64,000 nucleotides of DNA from Nostoc sp. 'Peltigera membranacea cyanobiont' 210A (GTDB taxonomy: Bacteria; Cyanobacteriota; Cyanobacteriia; Cyanobacteriales; Nostocaceae), in NCBI RefSeq assembly GCF_002246015.1, contig NZ_NOLJ01000004.1:666034-730033 (forward strand). Direction: 5' to 3'. This document shows, piece after piece, positions 36,997 through 45,354 of the stretch. The stretch's first letter is position 1; the number at the start of each line of letters is the position of its first letter. Both the position numbers and the translations under genes were made by a program. A model generated the notes under the pieces. The model did no database searches, was not told where the DNA came from, and saw only the letters and a list, made by a program, of their open reading frames with translations.

Positions 36997-39900
36997 TCAG
37001 CTATTTGTGATCTCAGGAAAAAGTTGAGAAATTTCTTTCCAGTGGGGACGTACCCACCCGGCAATGCAAACTGCTTCTCGCATAACCTCCAACGATAAGC
37101 TTGGCTGAACTTTCTCAAATGCTGATGCCCATTCACTCAGATCGTATAAAAATTTATCGAGTCTTTGCAATCCAAGTGTGGTGAATGCTTCAACAAAGTG
37201 CCCAATGTTTGCGCTCGGCGCTGCTAAACCGCTTAGTCCTTCCGAGCGATGGAAGCCATTATCGATTAACGGTTGAACTTCTTTCTTAGCTAAATCGAAA
37301 TGTCCTGCTTGAGATAATGCAGCTGCAAATGTCCACACTGCTGACTCTCTGCGCCCCCAGTTTTCAACAGCATAGGTAGATGCTTTAGCCTCCATAAATA
37401 TTCTATTTGCCTCAGCTTCAAGCCCTGCATTAGTTAAGGCTGCTGCTACAGCACATAATGCTTGCGCTTTTTGTAAATCGTCATTAATATGAAGCGTGTT
37501 TTCCATAGCTTGCTTAAAACGACCTACCTGAGCTAATGCTTTTACTAACGTACTTTGTGGTGGTGCATAAACTGATCTAATGGTCATAGGTTTATGAGCA
37601 AATTCCTGAATATCTTGAAAAACTCTATCTGCTTCAACTTTTTGCCCATCTAACTCAAGAGCAACTGCCAATGCACTAAGTGCATTGACACGGTATGGAT
37701 TGTCTGACAGAATCATCTGAAGAACTTCCTGTAACTCACTGAAGTGTCCAACTTGAGCAAAAGCAATAGCTAATGTACTCAATATATCTACCTGTTCGTG
37801 TTCATCTTCGTTATTCGCAATATCCCTTATTTTGATAAAGATACCCTCTGCTTCTGCTTTGTATCCAGCCTTTTTCATTACGACTGCTAGATTACCCATT
37901 GCTGCTACTGCCAATCTATCTCTGGTAATACGGGCAGCTTCTTTGGCTTCTGTAAAGATTTTTATGGCTTCTTTAGTCCGCCCCACTTGCGCTAAAGCAT
38001 TTGCTAATGCACTCAAAGCTTCTGCTTGTATCCCACTGCTTTTAGGAATAGTACAAGTTACTTCATAAGCTTCATGGAAACGTCCACCTTGAGCCAAGTG
38101 ATATACTAAACGATTTTTAGATCTGTCACAGCACCACCAAGGACTCTCATAAATAAATTTTCGAGCTTTTGTGAAGAATTTATTAGCGTCTTTTTTATAT
38201 CCAACTTGAGCTAACGTTACTGCAAATTTACCCAATGCATCCGTCCATTGTTCATGGTTATGAGCAGAATGTAAATTATTAGCTTCTATCAAGGCTTTAA
38301 TTTCTGTAAAAATTGCTTCTGCCTCTTTACCTAATGCTTCATCAATCAGTGCTTTAGTTAATTCACTTAATGCTTGTACTTTCCAGCAATCAATCTCAAT
38401 CTTATTTGCTACTTGTTTAGCTTCAGTAAAGCGACGTACTTGAGCAAGAGTAGTTACTAAATTTGTTAAATAAAATGCTTTAAACCAGAAATGTTGTTCA
38501 ACAAGTGCAATTTCCTCTGCTTGAACAAAGGCTTTACTTGCCTTATTATTCTGTCCTATTTTATCTAAGGCTTCTGCTAGTTTTGTTAACACATACGCTT
38601 CATTTAAACTTCTACTGTTAATAAAATTTTCAGATTCTTCAATTACTGTTAAACTTTCTGTCTGATATGCAGTTTGGGATATAGCTACTGCTAAATTTAC
38701 TAATATGTTTGCTTTATCCCGACTTCTCATTTGAATTGATAAAGCTAATTCTTTTAGTTCCTTCAAAAGACAATAGTTAACCTCTCCTCTCTTTTGTAGT
38801 GCTTTAAAAACAGCTAATAAGCCGTTAAACTTCCTTTCAGGAAACTCTCGCAAACGTGCATAGCTAACAGCTTCATTTTCATGCCCCAACCAGACTAGAG
38901 TTTCTAAATCTGTATCGCTATAATTAATTACTCTTTGATTTACTACTTGCCTTGCTGTTTGGAGTTGAGTCAGCGTTAACAATTGATTTGCTTCTAACGG
39001 ATCGGTAAAGTCAATTATTGCCAATTCCAAGTCAGCAACATAGGCTGCATCACCTGTACAAGCAATATATTTCGCTTCCATCCAATCTGGGGATTTAGTT
39101 AGCAGTTCATACAGTTCTTGTTTTCGCCCAGATTCATGTAGATGGTAAGCTAAGTTTTCAAAAAAATAGCCATCATTTGGGCCAGTATGCCAGCCATTTG
39201 AGCAACGTGAAGAGTAAGAATTCACAAAACGGTTATGCAATGCAGGCAAATCACCAGCTTGCTTACGCACATAGTCATACTGGAGGTCATGCAAAGTTAA
39301 ACATCCTTTATCATCACGCCGTGCTAGCGATCGCTCTACTAGCACATCTACCACATCTTGCGTGTTGAATTCATCTAGCCCTTCCGGTTTCCAAAAAGTT
39401 TGTAACACAGCTTCAGGAATAGGCGTATCTTCTGGAAAAACGGCAAAATCTAAATAGCGCTTTTGGATATCAATATCTAATGCCTCAATACTGACTTGAA
39501 TCGCTTTCAGCAAGTTTGGATAAGGGTAATCAGGAAACTGATGCCTAATTTTTTCTAGATTAGCACTACAAAGCTTGTGCAGCAGATTGCCCCAACGGTC
39601 TGGCTTACCTTGCACTAATGCACCAATCATTGCTAGCGCCAAAGGCAACTTACCACATTCTCGTACCACTTCATGTGCTTCAACAGGTAATGTTTCTTTC
39701 TCTTGTTTTGCCCACAATGCCAAGAGTGTTCGCGCCTCTTCATCCTCCAGCAAACCTAGCAAATATCCAACAGCACCCAATTCTTGAAGTACTTTATTGT
39801 CACGTGTTGTAATTAACATCTTACACTTCTGCCCTAGTGCATTAAATGCCTCAGCGTGTTTGCTTTGCCACACGTCATCTAGAATCAACAAGCAAGCTTT

Positions 39901-40665
39901 ATCTGCTAACAATTCGCTCAAGTGAACTCTGCCCTGTTGAACATCTTGGAACATCTGTGAACTATCGCCCAGCATTTTGGCTAAATCTAATTGCCGTAAG
40001 GTAAGTGCTGGATTTTGACCAAGTGTTACCCACAAGATGCCATCGGGAAAACTATGCCGCACCTCCTCATCCCGTGCTAGCATTGCTGCCAAGACTGATT
40101 TGCCAATTCCGCCCATACCTTGCACTCCAACTCTAAGGGCAGTTCCAGTAACGGCTACTGGCTGATTAGTGCCATCAAGTACTAACTTTTTGACTTCCTT
40201 GAGTGCATCAAAGCGTGGTAAGAAATTTAATGGTAAATCTGGTATATGACTGCTGAGTTTTCCTAATGCTGCCGGGGATACTTGAATTAGATCGTTAGCC
40301 TCTGAAGCTGACTGAAGTGGAGTATCAAAGTTAGAAGTTTGCAGCCATTGCAAATACTGTTGTTTTAACCAAGCAAGAAATTGTTGATCTTTATTTTGCC
40401 TTTTCTGTTTATAGCCCGGAAAACCTTCCTTGCCATCTTTTGGACAGAACCGCTCATTGTATATTGTCCACATATGCTTTCTAACGGTCTCTGGATTATG
40501 AGGCAATTCATCATCTTCTATCGCTTGCTCTGCAACCAGTTTGTTAGTTCTGACAGTTTCTTGGCTAGGGAATTTAGACAAAAGAATGGCTTGCTCAGTT
40601 TTGGTTAATCCATATCGTTCTTGAGGAAACACCTCCGTTCTTAAAAATGTGTGCCAGCTTTTCAT
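36997..40665 (-). CDS. Large STAND NTPase: NB-ARC domain with TPR-like repeats
   Basis: 1222 residues. N-terminal ~115 residues are unassigned (MKSWHTFLRTEVFPQERYGL). NB-ARC follows: P-loop VGVQGMGGIGKSVLAAML (183-190), Walker B ACLLILDDVW (about 256-264), sensor MLITTRD, GxP-like CGKLPLALAMIG, then a winged helix (RYLDFAVFPEDTPIPE, LTLHDLQYDYVRKQ). From about 520 to 1200 run TPR-like repeats (ALANALAQVGRTKEAIKIFT, LAIAFAQVGHFSELQEVLQM). Bacterial STAND proteins of this design act as ligand-triggered switches, several in phage defence. The ligand and effector here are unknown. Confidence 0.9.
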   Translation of the reverse strand: MKSWHTFLRTEVFPQERYGLTKTEQAILLSKFPSQETVRTNKLVAEQAIEDDELPHNPETVRKHMWTIYNERFCPKDGKEGFPGYKQKRQNKDQQFLAWLKQQYLQWLQTSNFDTPLQSASEANDLIQVSPAALGKLSSHIPDLPLNFLPRFDALKEVKKLVLDGTNQPVAVTGTALRVGVQGMGGIGKSVLAAMLARDEEVRHSFPDGILWVTLGQNPALTLRQLDLAKMLGDSSQMFQDVQQGRVHLSELLADKACLLILDDVWQSKHAEAFNALGQKCKMLITTRDNKVLQELGAVGYLLGLLEDEEARTLLALWAKQEKETLPVEAHEVVRECGKLPLALAMIGALVQGKPDRWGNLLHKLCSANLEKIRHQFPDYPYPNLLKAIQVSIEALDIDIQKRYLDFAVFPEDTPIPEAVLQTFWKPEGLDEFNTQDVVDVLVERSLARRDDKGCLTLHDLQYDYVRKQAGDLPALHNRFVNSYSSRCSNGWHTGPNDGYFFENLAYHLHESGRKQELYELLTKSPDWMEAKYIACTGDAAYVADLELAIIDFTDPLEANQLLTLTQLQTARQVVNQRVINYSDTDLETLVWLGHENEAVSYARLREFPERKFNGLLAVFKALQKRGEVNYCLLKELKELALSIQMRSRDKANILVNLAVAISQTAYQTESLTVIEESENFINSRSLNEAYVLTKLAEALDKIGQNNKASKAFVQAEEIALVEQHFWFKAFYLTNLVTTLAQVRRFTEAKQVANKIEIDCWKVQALSELTKALIDEALGKEAEAIFTEIKALIEANNLHSAHNHEQWTDALGKFAVTLAQVGYKKDANKFFTKARKFIYESPWWCCDRSKNRLVYHLAQGGRFHEAYEVTCTIPKSSGIQAEALSALANALAQVGRTKEAIKIFTEAKEAARITRDRLAVAAMGNLAVVMKKAGYKAEAEGIFIKIRDIANNEDEHEQVDILSTLAIAFAQVGHFSELQEVLQMILSDNPYRVNALSALAVALELDGQKVEADRVFQDIQEFAHKPMTIRSVYAPPQSTLVKALAQVGRFKQAMENTLHINDDLQKAQALCAVAAALTNAGLEAEANRIFMEAKASTYAVENWGRRESAVWTFAAALSQAGHFDLAKKEVQPLIDNGFHRSEGLSGLAAPSANIGHFVEAFTTLGLQRLDKFLYDLSEWASAFEKVQPSLSLEVMREAVCIAGWVRPHWKEISQLFPEITNS

Positions 40666-40896
40666 AGTTACTGTTATCTTCCTAAACCGTCTTATAATTT
40701 GGCATATTTTGATTCAGTTTAACTGAATGGGCTTGAGAATGTATATGTTTTCCGGTTATTTTCAAAAGCGGAAAAATTTTTCCGCTTATATTTTATTTAC
40801 TGGAAATTATTTTCTGGGACTTTTTCAGAAGCAGCTTATAGAATGTATTTGTTGGTCATTACATCTTAAAATCTGATTAAAGGATTGAATATATTT
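40666..40896. other. Divergent promoter region
   Basis: 230 bp between the STAND gene and the small membrane protein gene. AT-rich. A self-complementary stretch (TTTTCCGGTTATTTTCAAAA, then GCGGAAAAATTTTTCCGC at about 40769-40786) forms a 9-bp stem. Confidence 0.4.
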
Positions 40897-41178
40897 ATGA
40901 ATTACTCTTTAGTCTCTGAAACTATTCAACAGCAACAACAAACAAATCAGCTATTGCGCTGCCAAACAACAACAGCGAAACCAGAAAAACTTGTTTGTAC
41001 GACTGAAAAAGCCATCATCTCACCTTTGGAACAATCAGATACAATTGCATTACTCCAATATGGGGGACTTCCAGCCGCCATCATCCTAGCTATTGCGTTT
41101 CTCATTCTTGCTTTAGCTGAATATAACAAGATATTTGTACCTGTAATGCTACAAAAGCGAGATGTAAAAACCAAATAA
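40897..41178 (+). CDS. Small single-pass membrane protein
   Basis: 93 residues from ATG 40897 with AAAGGA about 12 bp upstream. The N-terminal half is Gln-rich (ETIQQQQQTNQ). One strong membrane helix at about 60-82 (LPAAIILAIAFLILALAEYN) precedes a basic tail (VMLQKRDVKTK). No family recognised. It is divergent from the STAND ATPase and convergent with xisA; a membrane partner for either is only a guess. Confidence 0.55.
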   Translation: MNYSLVSETIQQQQQTNQLLRCQTTTAKPEKLVCTTEKAIISPLEQSDTIALLQYGGLPAAIILAIAFLILALAEYNKIFVPVMLQKRDVKTK

Positions 41179-41372
41179 TTTACTGATAGCTCGTAACTCA
41201 ACTGTAAATGCGATTGCTATCCTCTCCTGCAACGATACCAAATTTTAGGTAAATCGACAGCTAGCGATCGCTCTTTACTTAAAATGCTCATGAAGTAATT
41301 GCTACTTCTACAATTACACTTTATATCCATGTATTCAAAATGTAGTAGAGGTGTACGGAGTCCACTTGATTT

Positions 41373-42674
41373 TTAACTACGCTTATAAACCAACTCCATT
41401 TTCAACTTCTCAATCTCCAACCTCAACTTGTCATTCTCCACCTTTAACTTAGCATTTTCCTCTCTAATCAACTCAACTTCATTCCTCTTACTCAAAGCCT
41501 GATTAATCGCTAACTTCCGCATATCTAACGAAAACCAACGCTGATAAGTTTGCGTATGAACTTGCACACTATGCCCCAAATTATCTGCCGCCGCTTTAAT
41601 TGGTATTCCCAAAATATGCGCCCGAATTGCCCAAGCGTGACGTAAATCATAGGGTTTAAAATCTAATCCTATCTTGCGAAACCACCAACTAACTCGCTGT
41701 GTTAATGCCGTTATCTCAGCATGATTAGTGTTATCTTTTTTTGCGATCGCACTCCCCAACATCTCTACATATTTAGGATTTCTCAAATCAAAGTCATCAA
41801 TCCATTGCCGATGTAATGGTAATGCTTGTCTCTCACCAGTCTTACAATCCTTATGAACTTTCCATGTCAAATCTAGATTTTCTTGACTCAACCACCAATC
41901 AAGATCGGGATTAATAAAAAGTTCCCGTGGACGTAAACCAAAAACTGCTAACATTCCATACGTCCAGCGCCAAAGTTGCCAGCTATCTTGAACATTTTGA
42001 TTAACTTGATTACCTCTATTATGTTGGTAATCTTCAAACTTGGTAATTCCCTCAGATATTTCTGCATCGGTCGGTATATTTCGGGAATTATTCTCCGGCA
42101 TTTTTGAATATTTCGATAAATCAATTTCGATATTGAATGTCACACAAAATGCTGCGATCGCTCTAGCTGCATTATACTTAGCCCATTCCTTATCGATTTG
42201 TTCAATTGAACTTATCATATTTGCAGCAGTCGCTAAATCTTTGGGATTCGTAAATCTCTTTGTTCGGGAAAAATAATAAAAAAAAGTATGTTCACTTTTA
42301 GTTGTGCGTTTATGAGTTTTAAAATACTCATTCTCAAATTGTTCGAGTAATTCTCCTATAGTTTTAAAATCTTTTTTAATTGCCTCATTTCCTAAATATT
42401 TATCATTCCATTCAAAAGTTTTCCGAGCGATTAACTTGCCTAACTCATAAGCTTCTTCCTCAGCCGTTTTGAGTCCATCTAAATTAGAGGGAATATTCAA
42501 GCTGAGATTGTATTGCTTTCTCCCAGTCCCATTACTGTCCTTGTCTCCCGGTTTAATTGGTAACGTCGCTCTTAATTGCAGACTTCCATTCGATTCTCTA
42601 ATTGTTACTTTAGCCTTTGCAGACTTTAAACGCAGATTAACTTTCTCTAATTCCAGTAGTACTTTCGTTCTCAT
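41373..42674 (-). CDS. xisA: XisA-like tyrosine recombinase of the nifD element
   Basis: 433 residues. Catalytic positions in the C-terminal half: R248 (FGLRPRELF), Y342 and R345 (KPYDLRHAWAIR), H368 (LGHSVQVHTQTY), nucleophile Y377. The usual His of the HxxR box is Tyr here, as known for XisA/XisC. The C-terminus (residues 400-430, EENAKLKVENDKLRLEIEKL) is a heptad coiled coil. It lies 226 bp from the right repeat and points inward, the arrangement of the 7120 nifD element. It should catalyse excision in developing heterocysts. Confidence 0.95.
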   Translation of the reverse strand: MRTKVLLELEKVNLRLKSAKAKVTIRESNGSLQLRATLPIKPGDKDSNGTGRKQYNLSLNIPSNLDGLKTAEEEAYELGKLIARKTFEWNDKYLGNEAIKKDFKTIGELLEQFENEYFKTHKRTTKSEHTFFYYFSRTKRFTNPKDLATAANMISSIEQIDKEWAKYNAARAIAAFCVTFNIEIDLSKYSKMPENNSRNIPTDAEISEGITKFEDYQHNRGNQVNQNVQDSWQLWRWTYGMLAVFGLRPRELFINPDLDWWLSQENLDLTWKVHKDCKTGERQALPLHRQWIDDFDLRNPKYVEMLGSAIAKKDNTNHAEITALTQRVSWWFRKIGLDFKPYDLRHAWAIRAHILGIPIKAAADNLGHSVQVHTQTYQRWFSLDMRKLAINQALSKRNEVELIREENAKLKVENDKLRLEIEKLKMELVYKRS

Positions 42675-42735
42675 GTGTTCTTTTTGCTGCTGTGCTTGCA
42701 GAGATGAGCAAAAAAATGGGCGATTTAATCGCCTT

Positions 42736-42775
42736 GGTTCAGGACAACATTTAGATGATGCGTGAGTCCTGAACC
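42736..42775. promoter_or_regulatory. 10-bp inverted repeat upstream of xisA
   Basis: GGTTCAGGAC (42736-42745) and GTCCTGAACC (42766-42775) are perfectly complementary with a 20-nt spacer, 62 bp upstream of the xisA start. Candidate operator for control of recombinase expression, or an accessory site for excision. Confidence 0.45.
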
Positions 42776-42794
42776 TAGTTATGCTGTGTTTTTA

Positions 42795-42813
42795 GCCTAT
42801 ATTTAGCCTAAAA
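42795..42813 (+). promoter_or_regulatory. Candidate recombinase arm site, right end (paired GCCTA)
   Basis: GCCTATATTTAGCCTAAAA repeats the GCCTA box 11 bp apart, 86 bp inside the right repeat, and matches 16 of 19 bases of the site at 13071-13089. Confidence 0.35.
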
Positions 42814-42899
42814 ATAAATGTGTTATCAGCGAACAATGCTTATTGCTGACACTGTTTACTGCAAACATTAGACAGTTGAAAAGAATTAAACCACAAAAA

Positions 42900-42910
42900 G
42901 GATTACTCCG
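42900..42910 (+). repeat. Right recombination repeat of the nifD element
   Basis: GGATTACTCCG, identical to 12995-13005, immediately before the nifD 3' portion. Confidence 0.97.
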
Positions 42911-43059
42911 GCCCTTATCACGGTTATGACGGCTTCGCCATCTTCGCTCGTGATATGGACTTGGCACTCAACAGCCCAACCTGGGGATTAATTGGCGCTC
43001 CTTGGAATGAAAAAGCTAACGCTAAGAAGGCTGAAGCTAAGGCTAAGGCTGCCGTTTAG
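42910..43059 (+). CDS. nifD: NifD, 3' portion (last 49 codons, restored by excision)
   Basis: Read from base 42910 in the post-excision frame, it encodes [35 protein letters not shown] and a Lys/Ala-rich tail ending KAAV, stop TAG 43057-43059. This is the conserved NifD C-terminus that follows H-S-W-D-Y-S. It has no start codon of its own and is silent until excision joins it to codon 454. Confidence 0.97.
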   Translation, partial: GPYHGYDGFAIFARDMDLALNSPTWGLIGAPWNEKANAKKAEAKAKAAV

Positions 43060-43256
43060 GGAAATGGGAGAGTGAGATAAGTAAGGATAACCTGGGGCTA
43101 AAACCCCAGGGGGGAGTTGGGAATACAAAATTCAAAATTGAAAGATTAAAAATTTATTTTGATTTTTGCATTTTGAATTTTGAATCATATTTCCACTCCC
43201 TACTCCCCACTCCCACCTCAATTACTAAAGAATTCAGTAACCTTGGAGATCCAGAA
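43060..43256 (+). repeat. nifD-nifK spacer with hairpins
   Basis: CCTGGGG-CTAAAA-CCCCAGG (43091-43110) is a 7-bp stem. AATACAAAATTCAAAATTG further down pairs imperfectly with CATTTTGAATTTTGAAT, an ATTCAAA-type repeat. They separate nifD and nifK and may affect their ratio or stability. Confidence 0.5.
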
Positions 43257-44792
43257 ATGCCTCAGAATCCAGAAAAAATTCAAGATCACGTCGAGTTATT
43301 CCACCAACCGGAGTACCAAGAGCTATTTGAAAACAAAAAGCAGTTTGAAAACGGTCACGAAGCCGAAGAAGTAACACGAGTTGCAGAGTGGACAAAGAGT
43401 TGGGATTATCGTGAAAAGAACTTCGCTCGTGAAGCTTTAACCGTTAACCCTGCTAAAGGTTGTCAACCACTAGGAGCAATCTTTGCTGCTGTTGGTTTTG
43501 AAGGTACTCTACCTTTTGTTCAAGGTTCTCAAGGTTGCGTTGCTTACTTCCGCACGCACTTAACCCGTCACTACAAAGAACCATTCTCTGGTGTATCTTC
43601 TTCAATGACTGAAGATGCAGCCGTGTTTGGTGGTCTGCAAAACATGATTGACGGCTTGGCGAACTCTTACACTCTCTACAAGCCCAAGATGATCGCTGTC
43701 TGCACTACCTGTATGGCAGAAGTAATTGGTGATGACTTGCAGTCTTTCATCAACAACGCCAAGGAAGCTGGTTCAGTTCCTCAAGATTTCCCAGTACCCT
43801 ACGCTCACACCCCTAGCTTTGTCGGTTCCCACATCACTGGTTACGACAACATGATGAAGGGAATTCTTTCTAACTTGACCGCAGGTCATAAGAAAGAAAC
43901 CAGCAATGGTAAGATCAACTTCATCCCAGGTTTTGATACATACGTAGGCAACAACCGCGAAATCAAGCGGATTGCTTCTTTGTTCGGTTTTGACTACACA
44001 ATTCTAGCCGACAACAGCGACTATCTGGATTCACCCAACACAGGTGAGTTCAATATGTACCCAGGTGGTACAAAGCTAGAAGATGCAGAAGATTCAATCA
44101 ATGCGAAAGCTACGATCGCTCTGCAAGCACACTCCACCCTCAAAACCCGCGAGTACATCGAAAAAGAATGGCATCAACCAACCTCAGTTTCCCGTCCTTG
44201 GGGCATTAAGGGTACTGATGAGTTCTTGATGAAACTCAGCGAATTGAGTGGTATCCCCATTCCCGAACAATTGGAAATCGAACGCGGTCAGGCAGTTGAT
44301 GCCATGACTGACTCCCACTCATGGCTTCACGGTAAGCGCTTCGCTATCTACGGTGAACCAGATTTAGTATACTGCGTAGTTGGCTTTATGCTAGAAATGG
44401 GTGCTGAACCTGTGCATATCTTGGTTCACAACAGCAACGAAGTATTTGAAGCAGAAATGAAAGAACTGCTTGCTTCTAGCCCCTTCGGTCAACATGCAAC
44501 TGTTTGGCCTGGTAAAGACCTGTGGCACATGCGTTCTTTGATGTTCACCGAACCCGTAGACTTGCTCATCGGTAACAGCTACGGTAAGTACCTGTGGCGC
44601 GACACCAAGACTCCCTTAGTGAGAATTGGCTATCCTATCATAGATCGTCACCACTTACACCGCTACACCACCATCGGTTATCAAGGTATAATCAACCTCC
44701 TTAACTGGGTTGTAAATACCCTGTTTGAAGAAATCGATCGCAACACCAACATTCCTTCTAAGACAGATATTTCCTACGACTTGATTCGTTAG
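43257..44792 (+). CDS. nifK: Nitrogenase MoFe protein beta chain NifK
   Basis: 511 residues from ATG 43257 ([20 protein letters not shown]), the usual NifK start, with GGAG just upstream. An in-frame ATG 84 bp earlier is in repeat DNA and is rejected. P-cluster ligands are C69 (AKGCQPLGA), C94 (SQGCVAYFR) and C152 ([12 protein letters not shown]); S187-type region intact. The C-terminus [20 protein letters not shown] is conserved. Forms the alpha2-beta2 MoFe protein with NifD. Expressed from the nifH promoter only after excision. Confidence 0.98.
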   Translation: MPQNPEKIQDHVELFHQPEYQELFENKKQFENGHEAEEVTRVAEWTKSWDYREKNFAREALTVNPAKGCQPLGAIFAAVGFEGTLPFVQGSQGCVAYFRTHLTRHYKEPFSGVSSSMTEDAAVFGGLQNMIDGLANSYTLYKPKMIAVCTTCMAEVIGDDLQSFINNAKEAGSVPQDFPVPYAHTPSFVGSHITGYDNMMKGILSNLTAGHKKETSNGKINFIPGFDTYVGNNREIKRIASLFGFDYTILADNSDYLDSPNTGEFNMYPGGTKLEDAEDSINAKATIALQAHSTLKTREYIEKEWHQPTSVSRPWGIKGTDEFLMKLSELSGIPIPEQLEIERGQAVDAMTDSHSWLHGKRFAIYGEPDLVYCVVGFMLEMGAEPVHILVHNSNEVFEAEMKELLASSPFGQHATVWPGKDLWHMRSLMFTEPVDLLIGNSYGKYLWRDTKTPLVRIGYPIIDRHHLHRYTTIGYQGIINLLNWVVNTLFEEIDRNTNIPSKTDISYDLIR

Positions 44793-44917
44793 AAATTGCG
44801 TAGAAACACAACGTGTTAATTAAGGGCGGAAAATAATTCGTAATTCGTAATTCGTAATTCGTAATTATGAGTTATTTCCCCCTTTTTCTTTCTAGCATTT
44901 ACCCAAGGGATTTCTAA
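44793..44917 (+). repeat. TAATTCG heptad repeat after nifK
   Basis: TAATTCG occurs four times in a row between about 44837 and 44864 in the spacer after nifK. An STRR-type heptad repeat; possible variable-length spacer in the nif transcript. Confidence 0.65.
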
Positions 44918-45265
44918 ATGGAAACCATCAATCACACTCACGAACACACTCACACTCATCCTCATCCTAATTACCATCCACCTAACCAGAAAAAACCAGG
45001 GTGGGTCCACAATCTTCTTAATCCGTTGCGGCGTGTGGTGGATGAAATTCAGGTTAAAAATAATCGCTTCGCTCATCTAATTTGCCAAACAATTCCTTGT
45101 TGTTGTCCCTTTGAGCGACAAATTAAATTATTTGGGAAGTCTATTGATATTCCACCACTATGTAAACTCAATCCTTTATATGACGAATTTGTAGGATTGC
45201 GTTTCCGCGCTCTATCTTACCTCGCTGATGTATGTGGAGAGGATGTCACAAAATACATTTGTTAG
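44918..45265 (+). CDS. Mo-dependent nitrogenase C-terminal-domain protein with His-rich N-terminus
   Basis: 115 residues. The C-terminal 80 residues (WVHNLLNPLRRVVDEIQVKN, RFAHLICQTIPCCCPFERQI, IPPLCKLNPLYDEFVGLRFR, ALSYLADVCGED) match the Mo-nitro_C family, common in nif regions of heterocystous cyanobacteria. The N-terminus METINHTHEHTHTHPHPNYH has 7 His in 20 residues, a probable metal-binding tail. Its role is unknown; metal (Ni/Fe/Mo) binding is inference. Sits between nifK and nifE. Confidence 0.85.
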   Translation: METINHTHEHTHTHPHPNYHPPNQKKPGWVHNLLNPLRRVVDEIQVKNNRFAHLICQTIPCCCPFERQIKLFGKSIDIPPLCKLNPLYDEFVGLRFRALSYLADVCGEDVTKYIC

Positions 45266-45354
45266 TCATTAGTCATTGGTCATTAGTCATTAGTTGTTAG
45301 TTATCCAAATGACAAATGACAAAGGAAAATTAACAATTAAGTACGAGAAGAGAG
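45266..45354 (+). repeat. GTCATTA heptad repeats before nifE
   Basis: GTCATTAGTCATTGGTCATT and further copies fill 45265-45300. Downstream, TGACAAATGACAAAGG is complementary to part of it. STRR-type repeat between genes. Confidence 0.6.

Larger units (their letters stand above)
12995..42910. mobile_element. nifD programmed excision element, 29,905 bp
   Basis: The 11-bp direct repeat GGATTACTCCG occurs at 12995-13005 inside nifD and at 42900-42910 before the missing nifD 3' end. It is the same core sequence known for the 11-kb nifD element of Anabaena PCC 7120. The XisA-type recombinase is encoded just inside the right end, as in 7120. Excision restores [12 protein letters not shown] in frame. 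At about 30 kb this is much larger than the 7120 element and carries many accessory genes. Confidence 0.97.
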
